A stretch of DNA of 64,000 nucleotides, taken from Lysobacteraceae bacterium. Lineage in GTDB: Bacteria; Pseudomonadota; Gammaproteobacteria; Xanthomonadales; Xanthomonadaceae. Below are positions 1 to 8,010 of this stretch, in pieces; position 1 is the stretch's first letter; every line of letters begins with the position of its first letter. The stretch spans positions 310,001 through 374,000 of the forward strand of contig JAEUPQ010000017.1 in the NCBI GenBank assembly GCA_016789405.1, in the 5' to 3' direction. Both the position numbers and the translations under genes were made by a program. Under the pieces are notes generated by a model. That model was not told where the DNA came from and did no database searches. It saw only the letters and a program-made list of their open reading frames with translations.

Positions 1-1405
1 GCATCGCGACGCCCAGTTCGTTCGCCATGAACTGCGCGGTCGGATTGAAGGTCGGCTGCGACTGGCCCTCGGGGCCGCCATGGATATTGATGATCACCGG
101 CAGCTTGCGGCCTGCGGGCACGTTCGCCGGGCGGTAGTAGAACGCCGGGATGGTGCGTGGCTTGCCGTTGACGCGATCGAAGGTCGGATAGCGGATGAGC
201 GTCGGCGCGACGAACTTCGAGGCGTCGAGGCCGCCGACTTCGCTTTGCGTCCAGCGTGTCAGGCGCGCGTCGCGCAGGTCGATCACGTAGACATCGCTGG
301 GCGACGTCGCGCTGTTGATCGACAGTGCGAGACGGTTGCCGTCCGGCGAGAAGACGCCGGAGCCGAAAACGCCGACCGGCAGTTCGGGCAGGGCAATCTC
401 GCGATGCGAAGGCAGCGACAGCACGCGAAGGCGGCTGATGCCGTCCTCGTTGGTCGCATAGGCGAGGTGGCGGCGGTCTTCCGACAGGCTGAATCCGCTG
501 ACATCCCACGGGATGGCGCCGCTGAGCACGGTCAGCTTGCCGGTGCCCGCGTCGTGGTGGCGCAGCGTCTGGAATTCCTGGGGCTTGCCGTCGACGGGCT
601 CGTCGGAGACGTAGTACGACGACCTCCCGTCCGGGCCGTACGCGAAATCGCCGAACGAGGCCTTGCCGCCATCGACCGGAAACATCGTGAGCTTGCCGCT
701 GGCCAGGTCGACCTTGCCGGGATAGAACTCCGCAGCTGAGACGCCCTTCATCACCAGCAATGTCCTGCCGTCGGGAGAGAAGTCCTTCGCGCTCCAGCTG
801 CCGCCTTCGGTCACGACCGGCTTCGCCTGGCCCGTGGTCATGTCGCGCACCCAGATGTCGGTGTCCGTGCCGTTGCGCGCGGTGCTGCGATAAGCCAGCC
901 ATTTGCCGTCGGGCGAGAGCAGTGGGCCACTGTTCTGCGTGCGCTTGCCGTCGGTCAGCAGGTTCGCTTCGCGACTGCCGCCGTCGAACCAGTAGAGCTG
1001 CGAATATTCGTCGCCGCCCTTGTCCTTCGTGAAGACGAAGCCGTCCCGAGACGCGGCGCCTGGCATCGGCACGACACGGCCGACCGGCTCTGGATAGAAG
1101 GTCAACTGCTCGCGCATTCCCAGCGGCTGGCAGACGCGATGCACCTGGTTGGTTTCGGCGAAGCGTGTGCCGACCAGCAGGCAGCCGTCCTTGGTCCAGC
1201 CCGATACGCTCGCACCCCGGGTGTTCTGGTAGCGATTCAGCCGATCGACGAGTTCGGCGGGGATCTCCGGGATGTTTTCGCTGATGCGGTTGCCGACTTC
1301 CTGTCGTTCGACCGGCAGCATCGCCGCCTGCGCCGCCGCTGCGGGAGCGAAGATCGTGCAGGTCAGGCTTAGTAGTACGGCGGCAACGGGATTGCGTGAC
1401 GACAT
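1..1405 (-). CDS. S9 family peptidase, 5' part (truncated by window edge)
   Basis: Secreted serine peptidase of the prolyl-oligopeptidase (S9) family, seen as the first 467 residues. It starts with a Sec-type signal peptide (MSSRNPVAAVLLSL, then an Ala-rich stretch ending in AAAQAA). A long beta-propeller region follows with repeated SPDGKW/SPDGR/SPDGN turns typical of S9 N-terminal domains. The visible end reaches the oxyanion-region motif INIHGGPEG near residue 440, which begins the alpha/beta-hydrolase domain. The catalytic Ser, Asp and His lie beyond the window, so activity cannot be judged. The start at 1405 is the only ATG that gives a signal peptide. Family assignment is firm; the substrate is not known. 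Confidence 0.9.
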   Translation of the reverse strand, partial: MSSRNPVAAVLLSLTCTIFAPAAAAQAAMLPVERQEVGNRISENIPEIPAELVDRLNRYQNTRGASVSGWTKDGCLLVGTRFAETNQVHRVCQPLGMREQLTFYPEPVGRVVPMPGAASRDGFVFTKDKGGDEYSQLYWFDGGSREANLLTDGKRTQNSGPLLSPDGKWLAYRSTARNGTDTDIWVRDMTTGQAKPVVTEGGSWSAKDFSPDGRTLLVMKGVSAAEFYPGKVDLASGKLTMFPVDGGKASFGDFAYGPDGRSSYYVSDEPVDGKPQEFQTLRHHDAGTGKLTVLSGAIPWDVSGFSLSEDRRHLAYATNEDGISRLRVLSLPSHREIALPELPVGVFGSGVFSPDGNRLALSINSATSPSDVYVIDLRDARLTRWTQSEVGGLDASKFVAPTLIRYPTFDRVNGKPRTIPAFYYRPANVPAGRKLPVIINIHGGPEGQSQPTFNPTAQFMANELGVAM

Positions 1406-2018
1406 GTCCAACTCCGGTAGGCGGGATCCTGCCCAGAGCATAGCGCCCCCGCCCTCACAGGAGCCGGCCTGCACTTTGCCGCCTGTGGCGCCAGATCGAC
1501 GCAATGCAGGCTGGTGGGGCGGTGGGCTGAGTCCGGGTCGAGGGCATTGTGCTGGCGACGCCCTTGGCCTGCGGATCGGGGCTGGGTGACATCTCAGCGG
1601 TTGTTTCGATTCCGCGCATCAATGCAGCAGGTCGTTGCGGTTCATGCGCACGCCGACGTGCGGATTGCCCCAGCCGATATCCCGCGGCAACGTGCGGGCG
1701 ACGACGAGCCCGTTGCCGGGTGCGGCGAGGAGCTGGGGGCGTACCGATCGAGGTCTCGTTGGAGGCGAGGTCCAGCGCATTGACGAGCAGTTCACAACGG
1801 TTGCAAGTGCGTGTTGTGTGCGATGTGCGTGGTCGACAGGCGAGGGGGCTGCGTCGCGATGTTCTCGCTGTCGTTCCCATGGTGCGAGTTGGCCTTCCGT
1901 GGATGCCTGGCCCTGATGGCGCGTCGTCCGCAACGCCGCCGCCCCTCCCGTCGTGCAGCCAGTATCGCGAACGCCCATCTCACGGGCTGCGACCTCGTCG
2001 CACGACGGAAAACAGGGA
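1406..2018. other. 613-base stretch without a convincing gene
   Basis: This lies between the S9 peptidase start and the dnaG stop. All reading frames here are short, overlapping and Arg/Pro-rich, as expected of non-coding high-GC DNA. On the minus strand three frames can be stitched between about 1880 and 1619 into a more protein-like string (LLVNALDLASNETSIGT, then PQLLAAPGNGLVVARTLPRD, ending in NRNDLLH), which may be the tail of a decayed gene. I do not recognise it and cannot exclude chance. In many gammaproteobacteria rpoD follows dnaG; it does not do so here. Confidence 0.4.
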
Positions 2019-3746
2019 TCAACGCCCTGTCGCGATCACGCGCAGCAGTTCGCGCATTTCGGCCTTGTCATCGTCGTCGAGTCCCAACTCGCGCTGTTTC
2101 GCCTGCAGGGCTTCGATGCGCTGCTGCAGCGTCTGTCGTTCGAGCTGGCCGATGACATCGAGGAATTCGTCGCGCCACTTGGCTTCCTCGCCGGGCATGT
2201 CCTGCGCGGCGAGTTTCTGCAGGTGCCCGAATTCCTCCCGGCCCTCGAAATATTCGAGCAGCAGGCCGGTGGTGATGTCAGGGCGTTCGCGCACCATTGC
2301 GATGAGCTCGGCCAGGAGGGAGATGCCGGGCTGGCGCAACGTGGCGAACGTGTCGGGTGGCTGCAGTTCGAGGGCCAGCGAAGGTCGTTGCAGCAGCAGC
2401 GCGATCGCGCTGCGCACGAGGCTGCGCTTCTGCGCTGGTTGCACCTGGGGATGCGTGCGCGCGGACGCCTTGGCGGGTTGCGCCGCGGCGTTTGCGCCGA
2501 CGCCGGTCAATTCGGTCAGGCGCTGGCGCATGAGATCGCCGAAGGCGCCGTCGGGGATCTGCGCGAGCAGCGGTTTCGCGCGCTCGGCCATGCGTGCCTT
2601 GCCGTCGAGCGTGCCCAGGTTCACGTCCTTCGCCAGTTCGTCGAAGAAGAACTGCGATAGCGGCACCGCGCCCTTCAGGCGCGCATCGAAACCCTCGCGG
2701 CCTTCGCTGCGGACGAGGGTGTCCGGATCCTCGCCCTCGGGCAGGAACAGGAAGAATGCCTGGCGTCCGTCCTTCATGCGCGGCAGCACGGATTCCATCG
2801 CCTTGCTCGCCGCGCCGCGACCCGCGCGATCGCCGTCGAAGCAGAAGTAGACGTCGGGCGCATTGCGGAACAGCAGTTCGGCGTGATCGGGCGTGGTCGC
2901 GGTACCGAGCGTGGCGACGGCCTGCGTGATGCCGTGCTGGAACAGCGCGATCACGTCCATGTAGCCCTCGACCACGATCAGGCGCTCGATCTTCTGGTTC
3001 GCCTGGCGTACCTGCCACAAGCCGTAGAGTTCGCGGCCCTTGTGGAACAGCGCGGTCTCCGGCGAGTTGAGGTACTTCGGACCGTCCTCCTTCTCGAGTA
3101 CGCGGCCGCCGAAAGCGATCGTGCGTCCTCGGCGATCATGGATCGGGAACATCACCCGATCGCGGAATTTGTCGTAGACGTGGCCGCGGTCGTTCTTCGA
3201 GAACAGGCCGACGCGCTCCAGCAGCTTCATCCGGCGCTCGTCGGTGCCCAGCGCGTCCTTCAACGCCGAGTAGCCGTCCGGCGCGTAGCCCAGGCCGAAC
3301 TGCGTGCGGATGTCCGCGCCCACGCCGCGTCCGTCGAAGTAGGCCAGCGCCTTCTGACTGCCCGCGAGCTGGCGCTGGAAGAACTTGCTCGCCGCTTCGA
3401 GGGCGGCGTACTGGTCGACGCTGTCCGGATTGACGTTGCGTTGCTGGGTGTCCCGCGGGATTTCCATGCCGACGCGCTTGGCCAGCTCGTCGACCGCGTC
3501 GAGGAATTCGAGGCGGTCGTAATTCATCAGGAAGCTGATCGCGGTGCCGTGCGCGCCGCAGCCGAAGCAGTGGTAGAACTGCTTGGTCGGCGACACGGTG
3601 AACGACGGCGAGCGCTCGTCATGGAACGGACAGCGCGCTGAATACTCCCGCCCCTGCCGTTTCAGCGGCACGCGCGATCCGATCAGCTCGACGATGTCCG
3701 TGCGAGCGAGCAGGTCGTCGATGAAGGCGTCTGGGATGCGGGCCAT
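2019..3746 (-). CDS. dnaG: DNA primase DnaG
   Basis: Primase that makes RNA primers at the replication fork, working with the DnaB helicase. The 575-residue length is normal for the family. The N-terminal CHC2 zinc finger is intact: Cys39, His42, Cys60 and Cys63. A DnaG catalytic core and TOPRIM region follow (IVVEGYMDV, then CFDGDRAGRGAA), and the C-terminal third is the helicase-binding region. The start ATG follows directly after the rest of the rpsU-yqeY operon on the same strand, a variant of the classical rpsU-dnaG-rpoD macromolecular-synthesis operon. Here yqeY, a GNAT gene and a broken SEC-C gene sit between rpsU and dnaG, and rpoD is not directly downstream. Confidence 0.98.
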   Translation of the reverse strand: MARIPDAFIDDLLARTDIVELIGSRVPLKRQGREYSARCPFHDERSPSFTVSPTKQFYHCFGCGAHGTAISFLMNYDRLEFLDAVDELAKRVGMEIPRDTQQRNVNPDSVDQYAALEAASKFFQRQLAGSQKALAYFDGRGVGADIRTQFGLGYAPDGYSALKDALGTDERRMKLLERVGLFSKNDRGHVYDKFRDRVMFPIHDRRGRTIAFGGRVLEKEDGPKYLNSPETALFHKGRELYGLWQVRQANQKIERLIVVEGYMDVIALFQHGITQAVATLGTATTPDHAELLFRNAPDVYFCFDGDRAGRGAASKAMESVLPRMKDGRQAFFLFLPEGEDPDTLVRSEGREGFDARLKGAVPLSQFFFDELAKDVNLGTLDGKARMAERAKPLLAQIPDGAFGDLMRQRLTELTGVGANAAAQPAKASARTHPQVQPAQKRSLVRSAIALLLQRPSLALELQPPDTFATLRQPGISLLAELIAMVRERPDITTGLLLEYFEGREEFGHLQKLAAQDMPGEEAKWRDEFLDVIGQLERQTLQQRIEALQAKQRELGLDDDDKAEMRELLRVIATGR

Positions 3747-3810
3747 GGTCTTGCGGATCGGGGTCAGGGGAGTCTAGCAGGGGGGCGGCGAGCGTCGACG
3801 CCGCAACGAA

Positions 3811-3836
3811 GAACGCCCCGGCGAGCCGGGGCGTTC
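3811..3836 (-). terminator. GC-rich hairpin after the SEC-C gene
   Basis: A perfect 12-bp inverted repeat (GAACGCCCCGGC / GCCGGGGCGTTC, 2-base centre) lies between the SEC-C remnant and dnaG. Read on the minus strand it is followed by TTCGTTGC, only a weak U-rich tail. It could be an intrinsic terminator or an RNA-processing/stability stem inside the rpsU-dnaG operon. Its place, 7 bases after the inferred original stop of the SEC-C gene, supports that stop. Confidence 0.6.
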
Positions 3837-3843
3837 GAACGTT

Positions 3844-4107
3844 TCAATCCCTGAAAGAAATCGTGGCGTTCGGAGCCTTCGAAACGACCGCCCGGCAGGC
3901 AGCACTGTTTTGAACCTCCGGGTCGAGCCGCACGGACAGGGATCGTTGCGGCCCAATTTCTCGACGAGTTCCTTGTCGCCATGGACGAATCGGCGGCCGC
4001 GCTTCACGCGGGTTTCCGACGGATAGCCCTTGCGACGCTTGCGCGTGACCTCAACGGCCGGTGCGGCCTCGAAAGCACTCCGGAAGGATGATCTGCTTGC
4101 GTTTCAT
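3844..4107 (-). pseudogene. SEC-C metal-binding motif protein, broken by frameshifts
   Basis: A small SEC-C zinc-binding protein gene that is not readable in one frame. It starts at ATG 4107 after a strong AGGAGGT site ([10 protein letters not shown]), then needs a one-base skip near 4075-4079 to continue as [19 protein letters not shown] and on to [17 protein letters not shown] second one-base skip in an AAAA run near 3917-3920 restores the expected QCCLPGGRF half of the CxCx(n)CC motif. A third, in a TTT run near 3855, would give a natural end DFFRD-stop at 3844, right before the hairpin at 3811-3836. All three events are single extra bases. Neighbouring genes are intact, which favours real decay over poor sequence, but an assembly error is possible. 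SEC-C motifs usually bind zinc; the role of this small protein is not known. Confidence 0.75.
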
Positions 4108-4110
4108 GTT

Positions 4111-4127
4111 GCACCTCCTGCAGGTGC
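4111..4127 (-). promoter_or_regulatory. hairpin overlapping the SEC-C ribosome-binding site
   Basis: A 6-bp inverted repeat (GCACCT / AGGTGC with a 5-base loop) contains most of the AGGAGGTG Shine-Dalgarno sequence of the SEC-C gene in its 3' arm, three bases before the ATG. In RNA it could hide the ribosome-binding site. This is seen only as sequence complementarity. Confidence 0.35.
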
Positions 4128-4164
4128 GGCCCGGGAGTCAGGCCGCGAAAGACACGTGTCTGGT

Positions 4165-4665
4165 TCAGTCGGCGGCCTGTGCGGCGAGCGCTGCCAACGC
4201 ATCGCCGGCGACGCGCTGCACGGTCCACTCGTCCATGCCGACGGCGCCAAGGCTGCGGTAGAAGTCGATGGCCGGCTGGTTCCAGTCGAGCACCGACCAT
4301 TCGAAACGTCCGCAATCGCGTTCGACCGCGATCTTCGCGAGTTGCACCATCAATCGCTTGCCCAGGCCGAAGCCGCGGAATGCTGGCCGGACGAACAGGT
4401 CTTCCAGGTACAGGCCGGGCTTGCCGACGAAGGTCGAGAAGTTGTGGAAGAAGAGCGCGAAACCCGCAGCTTCGCCGTCGACTTCGGCAATCAGCACTTC
4501 CGCGCGCGGCGTGGCACCGAACAGCTGTGCGGCGAGGCCGGGCTCGTCGGCGACGGCCTCGTGCGCGAGCTTCTCGTATTCGGCCAGTTCGCTGATGAAG
4601 GCGAGGATCTGGCCGACGTCCTCGCGGACGGCGGGGCGGATGACGATGGCGGGTGTGGTGGTCAT
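4165..4665 (-). CDS. GNAT family N-acetyltransferase (diamine acetyltransferase-like)
   Basis: A 166-residue acetyl-CoA-dependent acyltransferase with a single GNAT fold. Motif A is visible as FVRPAFRGFGLGKRLM (residues 91-106), giving the R-x-x-G-x-G pyrophosphate loop, and motif B as WNQPAIDFYRSLG (128-140). The stretch FFHNFSTFVGKPGLYLEDL (72-90) is the hallmark of the spermidine/spermine and thialysine acetyltransferase subgroup, so a small amine substrate is likely. This is family knowledge, not proof. It sits 21 bases downstream of yqeY in the rpsU-dnaG operon. Product prediction at family level is firm; the substrate is inferred. Confidence 0.9.
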   Translation of the reverse strand: MTTTPAIVIRPAVREDVGQILAFISELAEYEKLAHEAVADEPGLAAQLFGATPRAEVLIAEVDGEAAGFALFFHNFSTFVGKPGLYLEDLFVRPAFRGFGLGKRLMVQLAKIAVERDCGRFEWSVLDWNQPAIDFYRSLGAVGMDEWTVQRVAGDALAALAAQAAD

Positions 4666-4686
4666 CGCTGGTGTCCGGTGCTTGGA

Positions 4687-5133
4687 TCAGCCAGCCAGGC
4701 GCTGTTTGATCAGCTTCGACACTTCGCCCATGTCGGCCTGGCCGGCGAGACGCGGCTTGAGCACGCCCATCAGCTTGCCCATGTCCGCCGGGCTGCTGGC
4801 GCCGGTCTCGGCCACGGCGGCTTCGATCGCGGCCTTGATCTCGTCTTCGCCCATCTTCGTCGGCAGGTACTGCTCGATGATCGCCATCTCGGCGCGCTCG
4901 ATGACGGACAGGTCGTCGCGGCCGGCCTTGTCGAACTGCTCGATCGAATCCTTGCGCTGCTTGACCATCTTTTCCAGCACGGCCAGCACGCGGGCGTCGT
5001 CCATCTCGACGCGCTCGTCGACTTCCTTCTGCTTGATGGCGGCGTTGATCAGGCGGATGGTGGCCAGGCGCTCTTTCTCGCCAGCCTTCATCGCGGTCTT
5101 CATGTCGTCGGTGAGGCGCTGCTTGAGGCTCAT
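4687..5133 (-). CDS. GatB/YqeY domain-containing protein
   Basis: A 148-residue, almost fully helical protein of the YqeY family, which corresponds to the C-terminal tRNA-binding tail domain of the GatB amidotransferase subunit. The whole length matches the family: MSLKQRLTDDMKTAMKAGEK at the N-terminus, the conserved LATIRLINAAIK segment near residues 23-34, and a C-terminal MGKLMGVLKPRLAGQADM segment. YqeY is a frequent neighbour of rpsU and dnaG in proteobacteria. Its exact role, perhaps linked to tRNA-dependent amidation, is not settled. It is separated from rpsU by about 200 bases that hold an rpsU terminator, so it may be partly uncoupled from rpsU. Confidence 0.95.
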   Translation of the reverse strand: MSLKQRLTDDMKTAMKAGEKERLATIRLINAAIKQKEVDERVEMDDARVLAVLEKMVKQRKDSIEQFDKAGRDDLSVIERAEMAIIEQYLPTKMGEDEIKAAIEAAVAETGASSPADMGKLMGVLKPRLAGQADMGEVSKLIKQRLAG

Positions 5134-5226
5134 GGTGTCGCTCCGTGTTGCGCGGCCCGTGAGGGCGGGCCGAAAAGGGATGGGGTCGATGCGTCGGGAA
5201 GACGTGTCTTTCGGATGCCGGGAAAG

Positions 5227-5260
5227 ACAAAAAGCCGGCAGCGCATCGCGCGGCCGGCTT
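5227..5260 (-). terminator. intrinsic terminator of rpsU
   Basis: Read on the minus strand, AAGCCGGC and GCCGGCTT form an 8-bp stem around a 13-base loop, followed by TTTTTG. It lies 80 bases past the rpsU stop and before yqeY. It probably limits read-through from the strongly expressed ribosomal protein gene into yqeY-dnaG. Confidence 0.75.
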
Positions 5261-5339
5261 CCGGATTCGCTCGAACGCGGCCGAAGCCGCGCAGGAATCA
5301 GGTGTGCGTCGTCAGACGTTCTGGATCAGGGCGAGCTGA

Positions 5340-5555
5340 TCAGAACAGGCGCTGACGCTTGGTCACGTCGCGCGAGCTGCGACGCGCCTGGCGCTTCACC
5401 GCTGCAGCCGCCTTGCGCTTGCGCTCCTGGGTCGGCTTTTCGTAGAACTCGCGCTTGCGGACTTCGGCGAGCACGCCGGCTTTCTCGCAGGTGCGCTTGA
5501 AGCGACGCAGGGCAAACTCAAAGGGCTCGTTTTCGCGGACTTTGACGCTGGGCAT
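5340..5555 (-). CDS. rpsU: 30S ribosomal protein S21
   Basis: A 71-residue, very basic ribosomal protein of the small subunit. The start at 5555 gives the canonical [21 protein letters not shown]-terminus; an in-frame extension to 5663 is unsupported. The conserved [20 protein letters not shown] core and a Lys/Arg-rich tail ending KRQRLF are all present. It is divergent from tsaD, the arrangement common in gammaproteobacteria. Its leader contains a perfect CCGGCC-GAAG-GGCCGG hairpin at 5577-5592, about 20 bases before the start codon, which could take part in translational control (inference). Confidence 0.97.
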   Translation of the reverse strand: MPSVKVRENEPFEFALRRFKRTCEKAGVLAEVRKREFYEKPTQERKRKAAAAVKRQARRSSRDVTKRQRLF

Positions 5556-5742
5556 AGGAGTCTCGAAGTTGGGATTCCGGCCGAAGGGCCGGGCTGATGC
5601 GATTGGATCGCACACGACCGGGCCCGGCAGACCGGGCGAGCCGCGCATCATAGCGGCGACCATGCCCCCGGCGCAAGTTCAAGGGGGCGGTTCCTGACGA
5701 TTGGCGCTGTAAACTGGCGCCCCGCTTCGGAATTCCAGTTTC

Positions 5743-6786
5743 GTGAAAGTCCTCGGCATCGAATCCAGCTGCGACGAAACCGGCGTCGCCGTCTACGACA
5801 CCGCCCTCCCGGGGGCGGCGGGACTGCGGGCGCATGCGGTCTACAGCCAGATCGCGCTGCACGCCGAATACGGCGGGGTGGTGCCTGAGCTGGCCAGCCG
5901 CGACCACGTGCGCAAGCTGCTGCCGCTGGTCCGCCAGACCCTGGTCGAGGCCGGATTGTCCGTGAAGGACCTCGATGGCGTCGCCTACACGGCGGGGCCG
6001 GGGCTGGTCGGGGCACTGCTGGTCGGCGCGGGCGTGGCGCGGTCGCTGGCCTGGGCGCTGGACCTGCCGGCCGTGGGCGTCCACCACATGGAAGGTCATC
6101 TGCTGGCCCCGCTGATGGAGGATGACCCGCCACAACCGCCGTTCGTGGCCCTGCTGGTATCCGGCGGGCACAGCCAGCTGGTCGCCGTGGATGCGATCGG
6201 CCGCTATCGCCTGCTCGGCGACACCCTCGATGACGCCGCCGGCGAAGCCTTCGACAAGTCGGCCAAGCTGATGGGGCTGCCGTACCCCGGCGGTCCGCAG
6301 CTGGCGGCGCTGGCGCAGCAGGGCAACCCGGGCAGGTACAGGTTTCCCCGGCCGATGACCGATCGACCGGGCCTGGATTTCAGTTTCAGCGGCCTCAAGA
6401 CCCAGGTCCTGCTGGCGTGGCGCGACTCCGACCAGAGCGATACGACCCGCGCCGACATCGCGCGCGGCTTCGAGGATGCCGTGGTCGACACCCTTGCGAT
6501 CAAGTGCGAGCGTGCGCTCGATGCCGCCGGCTCGAAGGTGCTGGTGGTCGCGGGCGGCGTGGGCGCCAACAGGCGCCTGCGCGAGAAGCTGCAGGCGATG
6601 GCCGCGAAGCGTGGCGGCCGTGTCTGCTTCCCGCGACCGGAGCTGTGCACCGACAACGGCGCGATGATCGCCTTCGCGGGCGCGCTGCGGCTCGAGGCCG
6701 GCGAGCGTGCGGGGGCGTCGGTCTTCGTGACGCCGCGCTGGGACATGGCGACGCTGACGGAAGTCATGCCTGGAGAGGGCGCATGA
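5743..6786 (+). CDS. tsaD: tRNA N6-adenosine threonylcarbamoyltransferase TsaD
   Basis: Catalyses the last step of t6A37 formation in ANN-decoding tRNAs, with TsaB, TsaE and TsaC partners. The 347 residues cover a full ASKHA-fold enzyme. [14 protein letters not shown] opens the protein, and the metal-binding HMEGH motif gives His115 and His119. [27 protein letters not shown] and [10 protein letters not shown] are also intact. The start is GTG at 5743 without a clear ribosome-binding site. tsaD is transcribed divergently from rpsU and overlaps the next gene by ATGA, so it leads an operon that runs into the folate genes folB and folK. Confidence 0.97.
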   Translation: MKVLGIESSCDETGVAVYDTALPGAAGLRAHAVYSQIALHAEYGGVVPELASRDHVRKLLPLVRQTLVEAGLSVKDLDGVAYTAGPGLVGALLVGAGVARSLAWALDLPAVGVHHMEGHLLAPLMEDDPPQPPFVALLVSGGHSQLVAVDAIGRYRLLGDTLDDAAGEAFDKSAKLMGLPYPGGPQLAALAQQGNPGRYRFPRPMTDRPGLDFSFSGLKTQVLLAWRDSDQSDTTRADIARGFEDAVVDTLAIKCERALDAAGSKVLVVAGGVGANRRLREKLQAMAAKRGGRVCFPRPELCTDNGAMIAFAGALRLEAGERAGASVFVTPRWDMATLTEVMPGEGA

Positions 6787-7052
6787 GGATGTTCGGCCAT
6801 CGCAAGGGCGAGGAACAGGTCGACGGCGGCATCGAGCTGGAAGACGTGGTGATCGAGGTCGACGAACCCTTCCTCGTCGCATTGCGCGACTTCGCGCAAT
6901 ACGCCTTGGAGGACATGCGCCGTCTGGGCCAGAAATACGATCACGTGCATTTCCAGGGCATGCGTTCGAAAAGCATGTGCGAAGTGTGGAAGGACACCTG
7001 GCCGGATATCATCCTCGTCCGAAAAGACGACGCCCCCGGAGAGATCGCATGA
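6783..7052 (+). CDS. conserved hypothetical protein between tsaD and folB
   Basis: An 89-residue acidic protein I do not recognise. It starts with [16 protein letters not shown] and continues with a probably folded helical core ([20 protein letters not shown], then [18 protein letters not shown]). There is no signal peptide or membrane segment. The ATG overlaps the tsaD stop by ATGA and its own stop overlaps the folB ATG in the same way, so it is translated as part of the operon. The tight coupling and good codon use say it is real. Its function cannot be inferred from the sequence alone. Confidence 0.85.
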   Translation: MRMFGHRKGEEQVDGGIELEDVVIEVDEPFLVALRDFAQYALEDMRRLGQKYDHVHFQGMRSKSMCEVWKDTWPDIILVRKDDAPGEIA

Positions 7053-7405
7053 CCGACAAGGTCTTCATCGAAGCCCTCGAGATCGAGGCGCTGATCGGCA
7101 TCTACGACTGGGAGCGCCGCATCCGCCAGCCACTGTGGTTCGATGTCGAAATGTCGTTCGACAACCGCAAGCCGGCGGCGAGCGACGACATCGCCGATAC
7201 GCTGAACTACAAGGCGGTCAGCAAGCGATTGATCGAATACGTCTCGCAGTCGTCGTTCGGCCTGGTGGAAACGCTGGCCGAGCGCTGCGCGGAGATCATC
7301 CTCGCGGAATTCGCGGTGTCGCACGTGCGCCTGAAGCTGAGCAAGCCCGGCGCGGTGCGCGGAGCGCGCGCCGTGGGCGTGATCATCGAACGCAGTCGTC
7401 CCTGA
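7049..7405 (+). CDS. folB: dihydroneopterin aldolase
   Basis: Folate enzyme that cleaves 7,8-dihydroneopterin to 6-hydroxymethyl-7,8-dihydropterin and glycolaldehyde. The 118 residues match the family length. Typical segments are VFIEALEIEALIGIYDWERR with the conserved Gly-Ile-x-x-x-E, then NYKAVSKRLIEYV, and LVETLAERCAEIIL carrying the substrate-binding Glu. SKPGAVRGARAVGV is the C-terminal active-site loop. The gene overlaps the upstream unknown gene by ATGA and is followed 13 bases later by folK, the next enzyme of the pathway. Cytosolic; forms ring-shaped oligomers in known members. Confidence 0.95.
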   Translation: MTDKVFIEALEIEALIGIYDWERRIRQPLWFDVEMSFDNRKPAASDDIADTLNYKAVSKRLIEYVSQSSFGLVETLAERCAEIILAEFAVSHVRLKLSKPGAVRGARAVGVIIERSRP

Positions 7406-7418
7406 GGCGCGATCGGCC

Positions 7419-7934
7419 ATGGGCAAGGCGTACCTGAGCCTCGGCAGCAACATCGATGCCGAGCGCAAGCTTCGCTCCGCGTTCGCGGCGCTCCGCGAGC
7501 GTTTCGGCGCGTTGGTCGCATCGAACGTCTATCGTTTTCCGGCCGTCGGTCTCGATGGTCCGGATTTCCTCAATGCTGCGGCGGTGATCGACAGCGACCT
7601 GGATCCGTTCGCGCTGAACGACTGGTTGCATGCGCTGGAAGACGCGCACGGCCGGGATCGCAGCGGCCCGCGCTTCGGCGACCGGCCGCTCGACATCGAT
7701 ATCGTGTTCTACGACGACCTGGTCATGTCCGGTCCCGGGCACCTGCAATTGCCGCGCGACGAGTTGCGCCACGCCTTCGTGCTGCGTCCGCTGGCCGAGA
7801 TCGCGCCTGCGTTCCGCGATCCGCGGACGGGGCGCAGCCTGGCCGAGCTGTGGTCGGCATCGCCCGAGCGCGAGGTCGCCTGCGCGCTGGCATTCGATCC
7901 CGCCGTGCCGCCGGGCCACGCCGGCGAAGGGTGA
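7419..7934 (+). CDS. folK: 2-amino-4-hydroxy-6-hydroxymethyldihydropteridine diphosphokinase
   Basis: HPPK, which transfers pyrophosphate from ATP to 6-hydroxymethyl-7,8-dihydropterin, the step directly after FolB. In 171 residues it shows the N-terminal AYLSLGSNID motif, the substrate-binding VGLDGPDFLNAAAV segment, and GPRFGDRPLDIDIVFYDD with the Mg-binding DIDI. LQLPRDELRHAFVLRPLAEIAP is the conserved C-terminal motif (20 or fewer residues shown per block in the family). It lies in the tsaD-folB operon, close to a pteridine reductase on the other strand, which makes this a small pterin neighbourhood. Confidence 0.95.
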   Translation: MGKAYLSLGSNIDAERKLRSAFAALRERFGALVASNVYRFPAVGLDGPDFLNAAAVIDSDLDPFALNDWLHALEDAHGRDRSGPRFGDRPLDIDIVFYDDLVMSGPGHLQLPRDELRHAFVLRPLAEIAPAFRDPRTGRSLAELWSASPEREVACALAFDPAVPPGHAGEG

Positions 7935-8010
7935 CTTCCTGCGCTTGCCGGGGTGAGGCGGCCAGCGCAGGATGGCGTCGACCATATCCGGTCCGGGGAG
8001 GGCGCTGGCG

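Noticed and set aside
4004..5230. 408-codon minus-strand frame across yqeY and the GNAT gene
   Set aside because: It runs out of frame through two recognised genes and is extremely Arg-rich.
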